A stretch of 64,000 nt of DNA from Microlunatus kandeliicorticis (GCF_014137855.1 NZ_JACGWT010000003.1:372001-436000); one strand, 5' to 3'; shown: positions 50,117 to 63,445, counted from the first letter of the stretch. The notes: a model not told the origin generated them from the sequence alone. Program-made: numbers and translations.

Positions 50117-50283
50117 GTCCTGTCTGATGATCTGCGGGTCGCGAATACACGTAAACGGCCGCGATCGCGCAATTTGTTAGCAGGCTGTAACCGGCAGCGC
50201 TCGGTCGCGGCAGGGTGAAACCCGTAGAGTCACCACGTTATCCGGGTGGTCCGACCGCCCACGACAGGTTTCTTGGAGGACAT

Positions 50284-51984
50284 GTGAAGGCACGAAAGCT
50301 CTTGGTGCTTCCGGCCGCGGGGGCGCTGGTGATCCTGGCGGCCTGTGGCGGCGGTGGCGGCGGGACCGGCTCCGGAACGGGTTCCGGCTCGGGCAGCAAG
50401 ACCGCCGAGGCGCTCCCTGCCTCGGCGATCAACCCGCAGCCGCGGGACGCGATCGCCGACGGCGGCGAGCTGCGCCTGGCGGTCGAGGAGTTCGGCGGGC
50501 AGTGGAACACCCTGAACGTCAACGGCAACACCGGCGACAACAACACGATGATGGGGCCGATGCTCCCCACCCTGTTCGACTACAACGACAAGGGTGACTA
50601 CACGCCGGACCCGAACTTCCTGAGCTCGGTGAAGTCCAGCGACTCGAGCCCGGAGGTCGTGACCTACAACCTCAACCCGAAGGCGGTCTGGGGCAGCGGT
50701 CGCAAGATCGACTGGACCGACTTCGAGGCCACCTGGAAGGCCTGCAACGGCCAGAACACCCAGTTCCAGTGCGCCAGCACCCAGGGCTACGACCAGATCG
50801 CCAGCGTCAAGGAAGGCACCAACGCCCAGCAGGTCATCGTGACCTACAAGGCGGCCTACCCGGACTGGGCCGGCACCTTCGGTCTGTTCCCCAAGGAGGG
50901 CGTGTCCTCCTCCAGCGTGTTCAACAACGGCTGGAAGGACATCACCAAGATCAAGGACTGGCTGGCCGGTCCGTTCACGGTCGACAGCTTCGACCAGACC
51001 CAGAAGATCCTCACCCTGGTGCCGAGCCCGACCTGGTGGGGTGACAAGCCCAAGCTGAGCAAGATCACCTTCAAGGCGATCTCCACCCCGTCGCAGCCGG
51101 CGGCCTTCGCCAACAACGAGATCGACACCTTCGACGTGGGCGTCGACGCCAGCGCGTTCGCCAAGGCCAAGGCCGTCAGCGACGGCGAGGTCCGCGCCGC
51201 AGCCGGTCCGGACTTCCGGCACATCACGCTGAACAGCAAGGCGGGCGCCCTCAAGGACCTCAAGGTCCGGCAGGCGATCGCCCAGGGCCTGAACCGCAAG
51301 CTGATCGCGGAGTCCGACCTCGCCGGCCTCAACGAGCCGGTGGCGCCGATGAACAACCACATCTTCGTGAACACGCAGACCGGTTACCAGGACAACGCGA
51401 CCCCGGCCGGCGTGAACTACGACCAGGCCAAGGCGAAGCAGACGCTCGAGAGCGACGGCTACACCATGGGCTCGGACGGGTACTACCAGAAGAACGGTCA
51501 GGACCTGACCGTCAGCTTCGCCGCCCTCGACGGCATCAAGGTGAGCCAGAACGAGGCGCTGCAGGTGCAGAACCAGCTGAAGTCGGTGGGCATCAAGGTG
51601 ACCATCGCCAACACGCCGGTCTCGAAGTTCCAGGACGGCTCGCTGCTGACCCAGCACGAGTTCCAGATGGTGGCCTTCTCCTGGCTCGGCACCCCGTACC
51701 CGTTCTCGGGCATCGGCCAGATCTACGGCACCGGGAGCGAGAGCAACTTCACCCAGCTCTCCATCCCCGAGGTCGACAGCCTGGTCAAGCAGATCAACGT
51801 CGAGACCGACAAGACCAAGCGGATCGAGCTGGCCAACCAGGCCGACAAGCTGATCTGGGAGAACGTGCACAGCATCGTCCTCTACCAGCGTCCGCAGAAC
51901 ACCGCGGCCAAGAAGAAGCTGGCCAACTACGGCTCGTTCGGCCTGTCCAGCGTGATCTGGCAGAACGTCGGCTTCACCAAGTGA
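50284..51984 (+). CDS. peptide ABC transporter substrate-binding lipoprotein (family 5)
   Basis: A 566-residue extracytoplasmic solute-binding protein. Residues 1-21 are a lipoprotein signal (KARKLLVLPAAGALVILAAC) ending in LAAC, followed by a Gly-rich linker. The SBP_bac_5 pattern is clear: NPKAVWGSGRKIDWTDFEAT, AVSDGEVRAAAGPDFRHI, KDLKVRQAIAQGLNRKLIAE and the C-terminal LWENVHSIVLYQRP-like end. The GTG start has GGAGGA four bases upstream. The 167-bp leader contains AT-rich GCAATTTGTTAG and TAGAGT (50225-50230), so it may have an extra promoter. A strong terminator follows. Confidence 0.95.
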   Translation: MKARKLLVLPAAGALVILAACGGGGGGTGSGTGSGSGSKTAEALPASAINPQPRDAIADGGELRLAVEEFGGQWNTLNVNGNTGDNNTMMGPMLPTLFDYNDKGDYTPDPNFLSSVKSSDSSPEVVTYNLNPKAVWGSGRKIDWTDFEATWKACNGQNTQFQCASTQGYDQIASVKEGTNAQQVIVTYKAAYPDWAGTFGLFPKEGVSSSSVFNNGWKDITKIKDWLAGPFTVDSFDQTQKILTLVPSPTWWGDKPKLSKITFKAISTPSQPAAFANNEIDTFDVGVDASAFAKAKAVSDGEVRAAAGPDFRHITLNSKAGALKDLKVRQAIAQGLNRKLIAESDLAGLNEPVAPMNNHIFVNTQTGYQDNATPAGVNYDQAKAKQTLESDGYTMGSDGYYQKNGQDLTVSFAALDGIKVSQNEALQVQNQLKSVGIKVTIANTPVSKFQDGSLLTQHEFQMVAFSWLGTPYPFSGIGQIYGTGSESNFTQLSIPEVDSLVKQINVETDKTKRIELANQADKLIWENVHSIVLYQRPQNTAAKKKLANYGSFGLSSVIWQNVGFTK

Positions 51985-52030
51985 GCTGAGAGCCCGTGAC
52001 AGGTCCACCGACCTGATCACCGGCTGATCG

Positions 52031-52061
52031 AGGGCCCGGCACCGACACGGTGCCGGGCCCT
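52031..52061 (+). terminator. strong hairpin after the peptide transporter operon
   Basis: AGGGCCCGGCACCG and CGGTGCCGGGCCCT form a perfect 14-bp stem with the loop ACA, 46 bases after the binding-protein stop codon. It is the clearest intrinsic-terminator-like hairpin in the window. Confidence 0.85.
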
Positions 52062-52073
52062 CGTGCGTCCGCA

Positions 52074-52158
52074 CCCTGAGCCTGTCGAAGGGAACCACGC
52101 GCCCTGAGCCTGTCGAAGGGCCCTGAGCCTGTCGAAGGGCCCTGAGCCTGTCGAAGGG
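52074..52158. repeat. four copies of CCCTGAGCCTGTCGAAGGG
   Basis: Identical 19-mers at 52074-52092, 52102-52120, 52121-52139 and 52140-52158; the last three are directly tandem. The unit is an imperfect palindrome and is the reverse complement of the core of the 8.4-kb repeats. It follows the terminator of the peptide transporter operon. Confidence 0.95.
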
Positions 52159-52284
52159 CCGGTCCCGACACCTTCCCCGCGCTCCCCCGCTGGGCTAGAG
52201 TCGGCGCTCGAACCGGCCGGGGGTCGGGTCGCGGTCGTTCACCGAACACCGCCGGGGGACGTCGTCACCACCCTGGAGACCCCC

Positions 52285-52797
52285 GTGGACCACTTCCCCG
52301 CCGCACCGGCCCCGAGCCGGCCCCGCGCCGCCTTGCTGCTCGGCACCCCCGTGATCACCGCCCTGATCGGGCTGTCCGGTCCGCCGACGAGCGCCGACGC
52401 CGCCCAGGCCGCCACCAAACCCAGCGCCACCACGGCGTTCCGCCTCCAGGTGGTCAAGAGCACCGTGACGGAGCGGACCAGCCGGCACCGCAGCACGCTG
52501 GCCCGGCAGAAGTGCCTCGACACCCTGGCGCAGGCCCAGGCGTCACGGATGGCGAAGAAGCAGACGCTCTACCACCAGCCGCTCGGGCCGGTGCTCGACC
52601 GGTGCGGTCTCCGCGAGGTCGGCGAGAACGTCGCCTACGGCTTCCCGTCGGCCAAGGCCACGGTGGCCGGCTGGATGCGGTCGCCGGGCCACCGCGCGAA
52701 CATCCTGCACTCCTCGTACCGCCGGATCGGCGTCGGCGCGGTCAAGGACAGCCACGGCCGCTGGTGGGTCTGCGAGCTGTTCGGCCGCACCGCCTGA
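52285..52797 (+). CDS. secreted CAP-domain (SCP/PR1-like) protein
   Basis: A 170-residue protein with an N-terminal signal (AALLLGTPVITALIGLSGPP). The CAP fold is recognised from KCLDTLAQAQASRMAKKQ, REVGENVAYGF and VAGWMRSPGHRANILHSSYR, then GVGAVKDSHGRWWVCELFG. Two Cys pairs could form disulfides. Bacterial CAP proteins are secreted and of uncertain activity. The GTG start has GGAG nine bases upstream. It runs tail-to-tail with the beta-galactosidase gene, seven bases between the stops. Confidence 0.9.
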   Translation: MDHFPAAPAPSRPRAALLLGTPVITALIGLSGPPTSADAAQAATKPSATTAFRLQVVKSTVTERTSRHRSTLARQKCLDTLAQAQASRMAKKQTLYHQPLGPVLDRCGLREVGENVAYGFPSAKATVAGWMRSPGHRANILHSSYRRIGVGAVKDSHGRWWVCELFGRTA

Positions 52798-52804
52798 AGC
52801 GGGC

Positions 52805-57311
<4,507 letters not shown>

Positions 57312-57752
57312 TCAGCTGTTGCCGAGCTGCTCCGCCGCCTGGTCGAGGCCTCCGGCGATGACGTCGAGCAGCCGGGTGAGCTCGGCCCACTCCGAGCGCG
57401 GGACCGCGTCGAAGGCCGTGGCCATCCGCCGGCGCGAGTCGGCCAGGATCCGCCGCCCGCGGTCGTCGAGCTCGATCATCCAGCGTCGCCGGTCGGCCGG
57501 GTCCTCGGTCCGTCGGGCCAGTCCGGCGCTCTCCAGCCGGTCGACCACGCTGGTGGTGGCCGCCGGGGTCAGGCCGAGGTTGGCGGCCAGGGCGGTCTGC
57601 GACTGGCGGCCCAGCACCTGCAGCGTGGTCAGCGCATGGGTCTCGGTGACCCCGACCCCGGCCGCCGCGGCCAGCACCTGGCGGTAGTTCTGGCCCGCGC
57701 GGAGCAGGTTGCGCAGCGCATCGACCGGCTCGGCGTGCTCGCGGGTCACCAT
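57312..57752 (-). CDS. MarR-family regulator
   Basis: A 146-residue winged-helix protein: VGVTETHALTTLQVLGRQSQ, TALAANLGLTPAATTSVVDR (recognition helix) and ARRTEDPADRRRWMIELDDR (wing). The ATG has GAGGAG seven bases upstream. No transporter is next to it, so its target is unclear. The 189-bp region between it and the divergent receiver gene contains the shared regulatory space, including AT-rich GGTACTTATTGACC. Confidence 0.9.
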   Translation of the reverse strand: MVTREHAEPVDALRNLLRAGQNYRQVLAAAAGVGVTETHALTTLQVLGRQSQTALAANLGLTPAATTSVVDRLESAGLARRTEDPADRRRWMIELDDRGRRILADSRRRMATAFDAVPRSEWAELTRLLDVIAGGLDQAAEQLGNS

Positions 57753-57941
57753 CCGTCGCTCCTCACCGTCGTCGGGCGGCGGGGGCCCGCCGCCCCGCAA
57801 GGTAACCCATCGCGGTGTCCCCGGGCGTGGTCCCGTGGGAGGACCTCTCCCTCCGACGGGTCGGACCGGGTACTTATTGACCAGGCCGAGAACCGGGTGA
57901 TCGGTCGCCCGCGACGCATCCGCCGCCTACACTCCTCCGCC

Positions 57942-58340
57942 GTGGACACTGCGCCGACCTCCGCGAGCGCGCCGACCCCGGCCCGGGTGGTCGTCGCCGA
58001 CGACGAGGACGACCTGCTCGAGCTGGTCGAGCTCAAGCTGCGCCGAGCCGGCGTGGACGTCGTCGGCGTCTCCTCGGGCGCGGAGGCGCTCGAGGCCTAC
58101 CGGGCCGCGCGCCCGGCGGTGCTGGTGCTCGACGTGATGATGCCCGGGCTTTCCGGGCTCGACGTGCTCCGCGAGATCCGGGCCAGCGACCCCGAGCTGC
58201 CGGTGATCCTGCTCACCGCCAAGGCCCACGACGTCGACCGCCACGAGGGACTCGACGCGGGCTGCACGGAGTACATCACCAAGCCGTTCTCGCCCGCCGA
58301 CCTGCTGAGCCGGGTCCAGAGCTACCTCGCGGCTGCCTGA
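57942..58340 (+). CDS. stand-alone response-regulator receiver
   Basis: A 132-residue protein that is only a receiver domain: VVVADDEDDLLELVELKLRR (acidic pocket), phosphoacceptor Asp in VLVLDVMMPGLSGLDVLREI, VILLTAKAHD (Thr) and YITKPFSPADLL (Lys). There is no output domain, so it works like CheY/Spo0F by protein contact or in a phosphorelay. No kinase gene is adjacent. The GTG start is supported by the receiver beginning 14 residues later. Confidence 0.92.
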   Translation: MDTAPTSASAPTPARVVVADDEDDLLELVELKLRRAGVDVVGVSSGAEALEAYRAARPAVLVLDVMMPGLSGLDVLREIRASDPELPVILLTAKAHDVDRHEGLDAGCTEYITKPFSPADLLSRVQSYLAAA

Positions 58341-58365
58341 GGCCGGCCACCCGGCACGACCGCCC

Positions 58366-59130
58366 TCAGCGGACGTCGACGCAGTCGCTCGACCCGGAGA
58401 CCGGCGCGGTGCTGCCGTTGCCGGCGTAGGCGAACCGGTAGCAGCCGTCGGCCCCGGCCTTGGTGGTCGTCCGGATCACACCGCCGCTGCCGGCGGTCAC
58501 GGTCCTGAGCGTCTTGTAGGTGCTGCCCTTGGCCGTCGAACGCCACTGCAGTGCCACCTTCTGACCGGCGTAGCCACTGAACCGGCCCTGCTGCCAGTCG
58601 GCCCGCTGCAGGGTGCCCGTGACGGTGATCGTCCTGCCCTTGCGGATCGGCTCGGGGGCGGCGTCGGCGCCGAGCCTGGTCGCGCGCTTGAGCGTGAAGC
58701 TCGGGCCGCTCGCGGTCTGGGATCCCGCCGCGCTCTTCGCGGTCAGGCTCGTCCGCCAGGTGCCGGCGTCGTCGTTGCGGACGTCGTGCCGGGTGAAGGT
58801 GACCTGCACCGCCCAGTAGTTCTGACCCTTCTGCTCGCCCGCACCGACCTTCACCGCCTCGGTGAAGCCGTAGGAACCGGGGCTGCTCAGTCGGAACCGC
58901 ACGCTCGTCGTCGCGCAGCCGTTGTCCTGGACGAGCACCGCGAAGGTGACCGCCTGCTTGTCGGTCGTGCCGAGCGCGCGGGCATGGACGTCGGAGTCGG
59001 CGGCGAGCACCGTCGGGGCCTTGCAGGTGGCGGCCTGGGCGGTGCCGGGGAGCAGGACGGGCAGCACGGTGCTGCCGGCGACGGCCAGACCGGCGACGGC
59101 GGCGCGGGCGAAGGGACGGGACGGGGTCAT
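58366..59130 (-). CDS. secreted protein, Ig-like/carbohydrate-binding-like, unknown function
   Basis: A 254-residue protein with a signal peptide (ARAAVAGLAVAGSTVLPVLL, cleavage after AQA). The mature part is predicted all-beta, with Cys pairs (TCKAP, NGCATT, DGCYRF, SDCVDV) and a C-terminal module (TVTGTLQRADWQQGRFSGYA; VALQWRSTAKGSTYKTLRTV) of the type seen as 'calcium-binding/Ig-like' repeats in actinobacterial exoproteins. No enzyme motif is visible. It may be a surface or adhesion protein. It runs tail-to-tail with the receiver gene. Confidence 0.75.
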   Translation of the reverse strand: MTPSRPFARAAVAGLAVAGSTVLPVLLPGTAQAATCKAPTVLAADSDVHARALGTTDKQAVTFAVLVQDNGCATTSVRFRLSSPGSYGFTEAVKVGAGEQKGQNYWAVQVTFTRHDVRNDDAGTWRTSLTAKSAAGSQTASGPSFTLKRATRLGADAAPEPIRKGRTITVTGTLQRADWQQGRFSGYAGQKVALQWRSTAKGSTYKTLRTVTAGSGGVIRTTTKAGADGCYRFAYAGNGSTAPVSGSSDCVDVR

Positions 59131-59287
59131 GACGGGCTCACTCGGGTCGGTGGGGGCGGGACACGCCCGCGGCTGGGAGCCCGCTGAGACGCACGCGGAG
59201 CGTACGGCCCGGCAAGGGTCATTCCGGGGGCTGAGCCGGGGTCTCAGCAGATCCTTGGCCGGACCTCACTCCACCGGCATCGAGCAC

Positions 59288-59587
59288 ATGGTCGCCGGAC
59301 CCGGCGTCCTCATCTGCAACGAGTGCGTCGCGCTGTGCACCGAGCTGTTCGCGTCCCGACGGCCGCCGGGCACGCCGGAGGTGCCCTACTGGCAGCAGAT
59401 GGACGACGACCAGCTGCTCGCGCAGCTGCCGCGGATCGCCGCCGTGGCGACCCAGGTCGAGGACAACCTCGGGATCTGGATCCGACGCGCGCGCGACCGG
59501 GGCATCAGCTGGGCACGGATCGGGCAGGCCATCGGGATGACCCGGCAGTCGGCCTGGGAGCGGTTCGCCGACGGCGCCGGGCGATGA
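59288..59587 (+). CDS. ClpX-type zinc-finger remnant with C-terminal HTH-like helix pair
   Basis: A 99-residue product. VAGPGVLICNECVALCTELF is the second half of a ClpX C4 zinc finger, but the first CxxC that should lie about 15 residues earlier is absent and no Cys codon occurs upstream. The C-terminus RDRGISWARIGQAIGMTRQS looks like a sigma-like or MerR-like helix-turn-helix. Such ClpX_C4 plus HTH proteins are common in actinomycetes with an intact finger. The start is uncertain (ATG at 59288 or TTG at 59255). Its stop overlaps the next ATG (ATGA). It may be a decaying gene. Confidence 0.6.
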   Translation: MVAGPGVLICNECVALCTELFASRRPPGTPEVPYWQQMDDDQLLAQLPRIAAVATQVEDNLGIWIRRARDRGISWARIGQAIGMTRQSAWERFADGAGR

Positions 59588-60055
59588 TCAGCTCTCTGCT
59601 CGGCGCACCGGGCTCGGGCAAGTCCTCGCTGGTCGAACCGTTGCGCCGGCTGCTGCCCGGACCCCGTCGTGCTCGACTGGGACGCCCTGATGGACCCGGC
59701 GGGCGAGCTGGCCGGCGCACCGATCCGCCGGACGCCGTCGACCTGGCCCGCCTACAGCCGGTTGGTGCGCGCGGTGACCGAGATCGTCGGCCCGGGGGAC
59801 GTGATCTTGCTCGGAGTCTGCACCCCGGACGAGCTGCCGGACTGGCCCGACGGCCGCTGGATCCTGCTCGACTGCGACGACCAGGAGCGACGCAGACGGC
59901 TCGCGGACCGCGACGACGAGGGGCGAACCCAAGCAGCGCTGGAGGATGCGGCGGCCTACCGGGACCTCGGGATGGAGCGCATCGACACCCGTCGGCAGCC
60001 GCTCGCCGAGGTGGCCGAGCGGATCGCCTCCATGATCAACGGCCGGATGGATTGA
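59584..60055 (+). pseudogene. P-loop ATPase gene broken by a single-base frameshift
   Basis: The first frame encodes MISSLLGAPGSGKSSLVEPL with a perfect Walker A (GAPGSGKSS) and then turns into Arg-rich nonsense. From about 59660, the next frame encodes VVLDWDALMDPAGELAGAPI and continues to 60055 with WILLDCDDQERRRRLADRDD, a nucleotide-kinase-like lid. Removing one G in CCCGGACCCCG at about 59657-59660 restores a single frame of about 157 residues. It may be a real mutation or a sequencing error. It is coupled to the preceding zinc-finger gene. Confidence 0.75.
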
Positions 60056-60172
60056 ACCTTTCGCTCAACGGGGCGGATCAGCCGCGTCCTCGCGGTCGGA
60101 TCCGCCCCGCCGAACGCACTCCGGGACGAAAACGACTTGGCCCGACGTCACCGACCTGATGATCATGGCGGG

Positions 60173-61003
60173 ATGCCGAGCGACGCCGACCGAACCAGGC
60201 AGTACTACGACGCGCTCGGCGAGCGCGAGTGGACGCGGCTGACCGACAGCGTCGCCGGGCGGGTCGCCTTCGAGGTGCACCGCCGGTTCCTGGCCCGGTT
60301 CGTCCGTGCCGGTGATCGCGTTCTCGAGATCGGCGCGGGACCCGGCCGCTTCACCCTCGAGCTCGCGGCGCTCGGTGCGCGGATCGTGGTCACGGACCTC
60401 TCGCCGGTGCAGCTCGAGCTCAACCGGCGCCACGTCGGCCCGACCGACGCCGAGCGCCGGGTGGAGCAGCGGATCGAGTGCGACGTCCGCGACACCGCGG
60501 GCTTCGGCGACGGCGCCTTCGACGCGGTCGTGGCCTTCGGCGGACCCCTCTCCTACGCCTTCGAGGAGGCCGAGCAGGCTGTGCGCGGGCTGCTGCGAGT
60601 CGTCGGGCCGCGCGGCGTCGTGCTCGCCTCGGTGATGTCGACGCTCGGAACCTGGCGGCAGGCGCTTCCGTCGGTCACCGGGGTGGCCGAGCGGGTCGGC
60701 GACGAGGTCAACGACGCCGTACTGGCCGACGGTGATCTTCGACTGATCGACCGGACCGAGCACGCCTGCCGCATGTTCCGGTGGCGGCAGCTCCGCGACC
60801 TGGTCGAGCAAGCCGGGGGCAGGGTCGTCGCCGCGAGCGCGAGCAACTGGGCGTCCCTGGGTGATCCGAGCGTGCTGGAGCCGCTCGAGCGAGACCCCGA
60901 CCGTTGGCGCCACTTCCTCGACAACGAGGTGGGCGCCTGCGCGGAGCCGGGTGCGCTCGACGGCGGGACGCACCTGATCTTCGCCGCGACCTCCGCGGCC
61001 TGA
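60173..61003 (+). CDS. SAM-dependent class I methyltransferase
   Basis: A 276-residue protein. RVLEIGAGPGRFTLELAALG is motif I, RIVVTDLSPVQLELN motif II, and AFDAVVAFGGPLSYAFEEAE motif III/post III. The fold is Methyltransf_11/25-like; the substrate is unknown. DADRTRQYYDALGEREWTRL at the N-terminus resembles small-molecule methyltransferases. The ATG at 60173 is preceded by TGGCGGG. It runs tail-to-tail with the HAD phosphatase gene, four bases apart. Confidence 0.9.
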   Translation: MPSDADRTRQYYDALGEREWTRLTDSVAGRVAFEVHRRFLARFVRAGDRVLEIGAGPGRFTLELAALGARIVVTDLSPVQLELNRRHVGPTDAERRVEQRIECDVRDTAGFGDGAFDAVVAFGGPLSYAFEEAEQAVRGLLRVVGPRGVVLASVMSTLGTWRQALPSVTGVAERVGDEVNDAVLADGDLRLIDRTEHACRMFRWRQLRDLVEQAGGRVVAASASNWASLGDPSVLEPLERDPDRWRHFLDNEVGACAEPGALDGGTHLIFAATSAA

Positions 61004-61007
61004 GCGT

Positions 61008-61694
61008 TCAGCCCGCCGGGCGCAGCGAGCGCAGTGCGCCGGGCACCTCGGCCGGGCTGGCGCAGATCACCGCAGCACCCGCCGCCTCGAGCTCGCCCGG
61101 ATCACCGGCCCCCCATCCCGCGCCGACGCAGGGCAGGCCGTGCCGGCGGGCGCCGAGGACGTCCTGGGCGCGGTCGCCGACCAACACCGGATCGCGGGTG
61201 CCGGGGTGCGCCTCGAGGCCGAGCCGGACCACCTGCTCCTTGTGCCGGACCGCCCCGTCCAGGGTCGCGCCGTGCACGCTCGCGAACGCGTCGAACAGCC
61301 CGACCGCGGCGAGGATGTCGCGAGCGAACACCTCCGGCTTGCTCGTCGTCACCGCGAGCACGGCACCGGCGGCGCCGAGCGCAGCCAACAGGTCGGGGAT
61401 CCCCGCGAAGACGGTGACGTCGAACATCGCGCCCGCCCGGTAGTGCGTGCGGTAGGCGTCGACGGCCGCGTCGAGCCGGGCGGCCGGCACGCCGAGGACG
61501 TCGACGAAGCCCTCCTGCAGCGGTGGGCCGACCATCGCGTTCAGCTGCGTCGGAGTCGGAGCCGGCAGACCGAGCGCCGCGGCCGCGAACCGCACGCTGG
61601 CGTGGATCCCGGGGGCCGAGTCCACCAGCGTCCCGTCGAGGTCGAAGAGCACCATCCGCCCCGCCACCGAGAGCCCGGGAACTGGATCACCCAT
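61008..61694 (-). CDS. HAD-family phosphatase, phosphoglycolate-phosphatase-like
   Basis: A 228-residue HAD hydrolase. MVLFDLDGTLVDSAPGIHAS holds the nucleophile Asp, VLAVTTSKPEVFARDILAAV the second motif, KEQVVRLGLEAHPG the Lys, and PVLVGDRAQDVLGARRHGLP the acidic motif (the usual GD(T/S)xxD is GDRAQD). The four-helix cap of Gph/PpaX proteins is present. It should dephosphorylate a small phosphoester. The ATG overlaps the end of the monooxygenase gene by eight bases, so the two are coupled. Confidence 0.9.
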   Translation of the reverse strand: MGDPVPGLSVAGRMVLFDLDGTLVDSAPGIHASVRFAAAALGLPAPTPTQLNAMVGPPLQEGFVDVLGVPAARLDAAVDAYRTHYRAGAMFDVTVFAGIPDLLAALGAAGAVLAVTTSKPEVFARDILAAVGLFDAFASVHGATLDGAVRHKEQVVRLGLEAHPGTRDPVLVGDRAQDVLGARRHGLPCVGAGWGAGDPGELEAAGAAVICASPAEVPGALRSLRPAG

Positions 61695-61968
61695 CGAGCC
61701 CGCTGACCTCGTAGTCGCGGGCGATCCCGGCGGTCTCCCGACCCCAGACGCTGCCGGCGATCCGCTGTTGGTGGGCGCGGAACGCCGCGGCGTCGGCGAA
61801 CGTCTCCTCGACCCGCCAGACCCGCGGGTTGTCGGTCGGGTCGACGGCGAAGGCGAGGCAGCCGGGTTCGGCGCGGGTCAGGGCCACGTGCTCAGCGAGG
61901 AGCCGGCGGACGAGCGCCGTCTGGTGCTCGTCCGCACAGATCAGCCGGCCGGTGAGGTGGACGGTCAC
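61687..61968 (-). CDS. antibiotic biosynthesis monooxygenase (ABM)-domain protein
   Basis: A 93-residue dimeric alpha/beta-barrel protein: VTVHLTGRLICADEHQTALV, LAEHVALTRAEPGCLAFAVD and VEETFADAAAFRAHQQRIAG follow the ABM/YgiN pattern. Such proteins are cofactor-less quinol or heme-degrading monooxygenases. The GTG at 61968 has GAGGA six bases upstream. It starts 70 bases after the reverse transcriptase stop and overlaps the HAD gene, so the three could share a transcript. Confidence 0.85.
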   Translation of the reverse strand: MTVHLTGRLICADEHQTALVRRLLAEHVALTRAEPGCLAFAVDPTDNPRVWRVEETFADAAAFRAHQQRIAGSVWGRETAGIARDYEVSGLDG

Positions 61969-62038
61969 GCTCGATCCTCGCGCACCGGCGAATCCGTCAC
62001 GGCGCACGGGAGCAGCCCGCGAGCGGACGACAGCCTCC

Positions 62039-63445
62039 TCACCTCTCGGGCCAGACGATCGCCTCGTACTGCGCGCGCAGCCGCCGGCCCTGGACGGGGC
62101 TGACCGACTCCACCCAGGTGATTCGGCCGTGCAGGTGCTCGCGAAAGTGCGGGTGGCGCTCGCGGTTGGCCGCCTCCGGGCCGTGCCGGCGAGCGTCGTG
62201 GAGCACGGCCCGCAGCCGGTCCCGGTCCGAGCGGGCGATCCCGGGCCGCCGGTTGGTGACGATGCCGGTGACGGTCTGCCGCTCCCCGGTGCGCCGGACG
62301 CGGCTCTTGCCCGGGTGCACCACGAAGCCCTCCGCGACGATGATCGTGGACACCGTGGCCAGCAGCGCCGCCGGTCGCGCGACCGGACCGGAGAAGGTCA
62401 GGTCGTCGGCGTAGCGGCTGTAGACCAGACCGGCCGTCTCGGCGTACCGCTGGAGGCGGTGGTCGAGGCTGAAGCAGGCCAGGTTGGCCAGCGCCGGCGA
62501 GGTCGGTGACCCCTGCGGCAGGTGCCGGCTGCGGAGGGTCGCACGCAGCCGGTGGCGCTCGCTCGGGTCGCCACCCGCCGGCATCCCGCTCAGCACCCAG
62601 CCCGGGGTGGCGTGCGTCGACAGTCCGGTCAGGACCCGGACGACCGCTTCGGGGAGACCCATCGTCCGGTAGAGCCCGCCGACTCGGGCCGCGGTGATCG
62701 TGGAGAAGAACGACCGCAGGTCGAGCGCGACCACCGTCGGGGCGCCAACGTGCCGGGCCGCGTTGGTGATCGCGCTCCGCCCGCCGACGAAGCCGTGGGC
62801 CGCGGGGTGCACCGGCACCCAGGCCAGGATCCGGTCGAGGATCCGCCGCTGCACCGCCCGGAGCAGCGGTCCCGGCGCCTCGAGCAGCCGGGGCGCCGCG
62901 TGCGGACGGGACCGCCAGCGGTGCTCGAACGCCTGGTAGGGACCGGGCGGGCTGCGGCGCTGCAGCCTCGCCGTGTCCGCGAGCCAGTCGAGCTGGTCGA
63001 GCGGCACCTCGAGCAGCCTGGCCAGCGCGACGAGGTCCGGCAGGTCGGGCACCGGCCACCGCCGCCGTCCCATCCGGCCCGGTACCGGCGCCAGCACCCG
63101 GACGCGCAGCGGCTCGTGCTCCTGCCGCACGGCGTGGGCGATCTCGGTCAACGGCGTCGCCAGCAGCAGGAAGCGGGCGAGCTCGTCCGGCCGGTCGGTC
63201 GGTGGTTCGCGGTAGGCGGCGAGGACCGGCCCGACGACCCGTCCGGCCCACTCGCACGGACGGCCGAGGGTGCGGGTCACCGCCGCCTGCAGGGCGTCCG
63301 CAGTCCAGTCCTCGGCCGCGAGCAGGCCCCAGGCGATGCCCCGGGCCAGCCCGTCGTCGGGCGCGAGGGTCACGGGGACGCCCCGGGGACGGTGCGACTC
63401 CCGCCGGGTGCCGTCGTCGCCGTCACGGCGGGTGTGAACGGGCAT
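62039..63445 (-). CDS. retron-type reverse transcriptase
   Basis: A 468-residue protein (from the ATG at 63445). About 160 N-terminal residues of unknown fold precede the RT domain. Motifs in order: APRLLEAPGPLLRAVQRRIL, HPAAHGFVGGRSAITNAARH (retron NAxxH at 228-232), VVALDLRSFFSTI (motif A), LPQGSPTSPALANLACF, YSRYADDLTFSG (catalytic YADD at 345-348) and RQTVTGIVTNRR (retron VTG at 392-394). NAxxH and VTG separate retron RTs from group II intron or DGR enzymes. It resembles, from memory, the long myxobacterial RTs such as Mx162. A GTG at 63373 (444 residues) is an alternative start; neither has a strong ribosome binding site. The ncRNA candidate lies 13 bases upstream. Confidence 0.93.
   Translation of the reverse strand: MPVHTRRDGDDGTRRESHRPRGVPVTLAPDDGLARGIAWGLLAAEDWTADALQAAVTRTLGRPCEWAGRVVGPVLAAYREPPTDRPDELARFLLLATPLTEIAHAVRQEHEPLRVRVLAPVPGRMGRRRWPVPDLPDLVALARLLEVPLDQLDWLADTARLQRRSPPGPYQAFEHRWRSRPHAAPRLLEAPGPLLRAVQRRILDRILAWVPVHPAAHGFVGGRSAITNAARHVGAPTVVALDLRSFFSTITAARVGGLYRTMGLPEAVVRVLTGLSTHATPGWVLSGMPAGGDPSERHRLRATLRSRHLPQGSPTSPALANLACFSLDHRLQRYAETAGLVYSRYADDLTFSGPVARPAALLATVSTIIVAEGFVVHPGKSRVRRTGERQTVTGIVTNRRPGIARSDRDRLRAVLHDARRHGPEAANRERHPHFREHLHGRITWVESVSPVQGRRLRAQYEAIVWPER

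Noticed and set aside
52074-52158. Possible CRISPR array (four identical 19-bp repeats)
   Set aside because: Three copies are directly adjacent with no spacers, and the unit recurs at other intergenic sites; no cas genes nearby.
62039-63445. Group II intron maturase or diversity-generating retroelement RT
   Set aside because: No maturase/endonuclease domain, no template/variable repeat pair or Avd gene seen, and retron NAxxH and VTG motifs are present.
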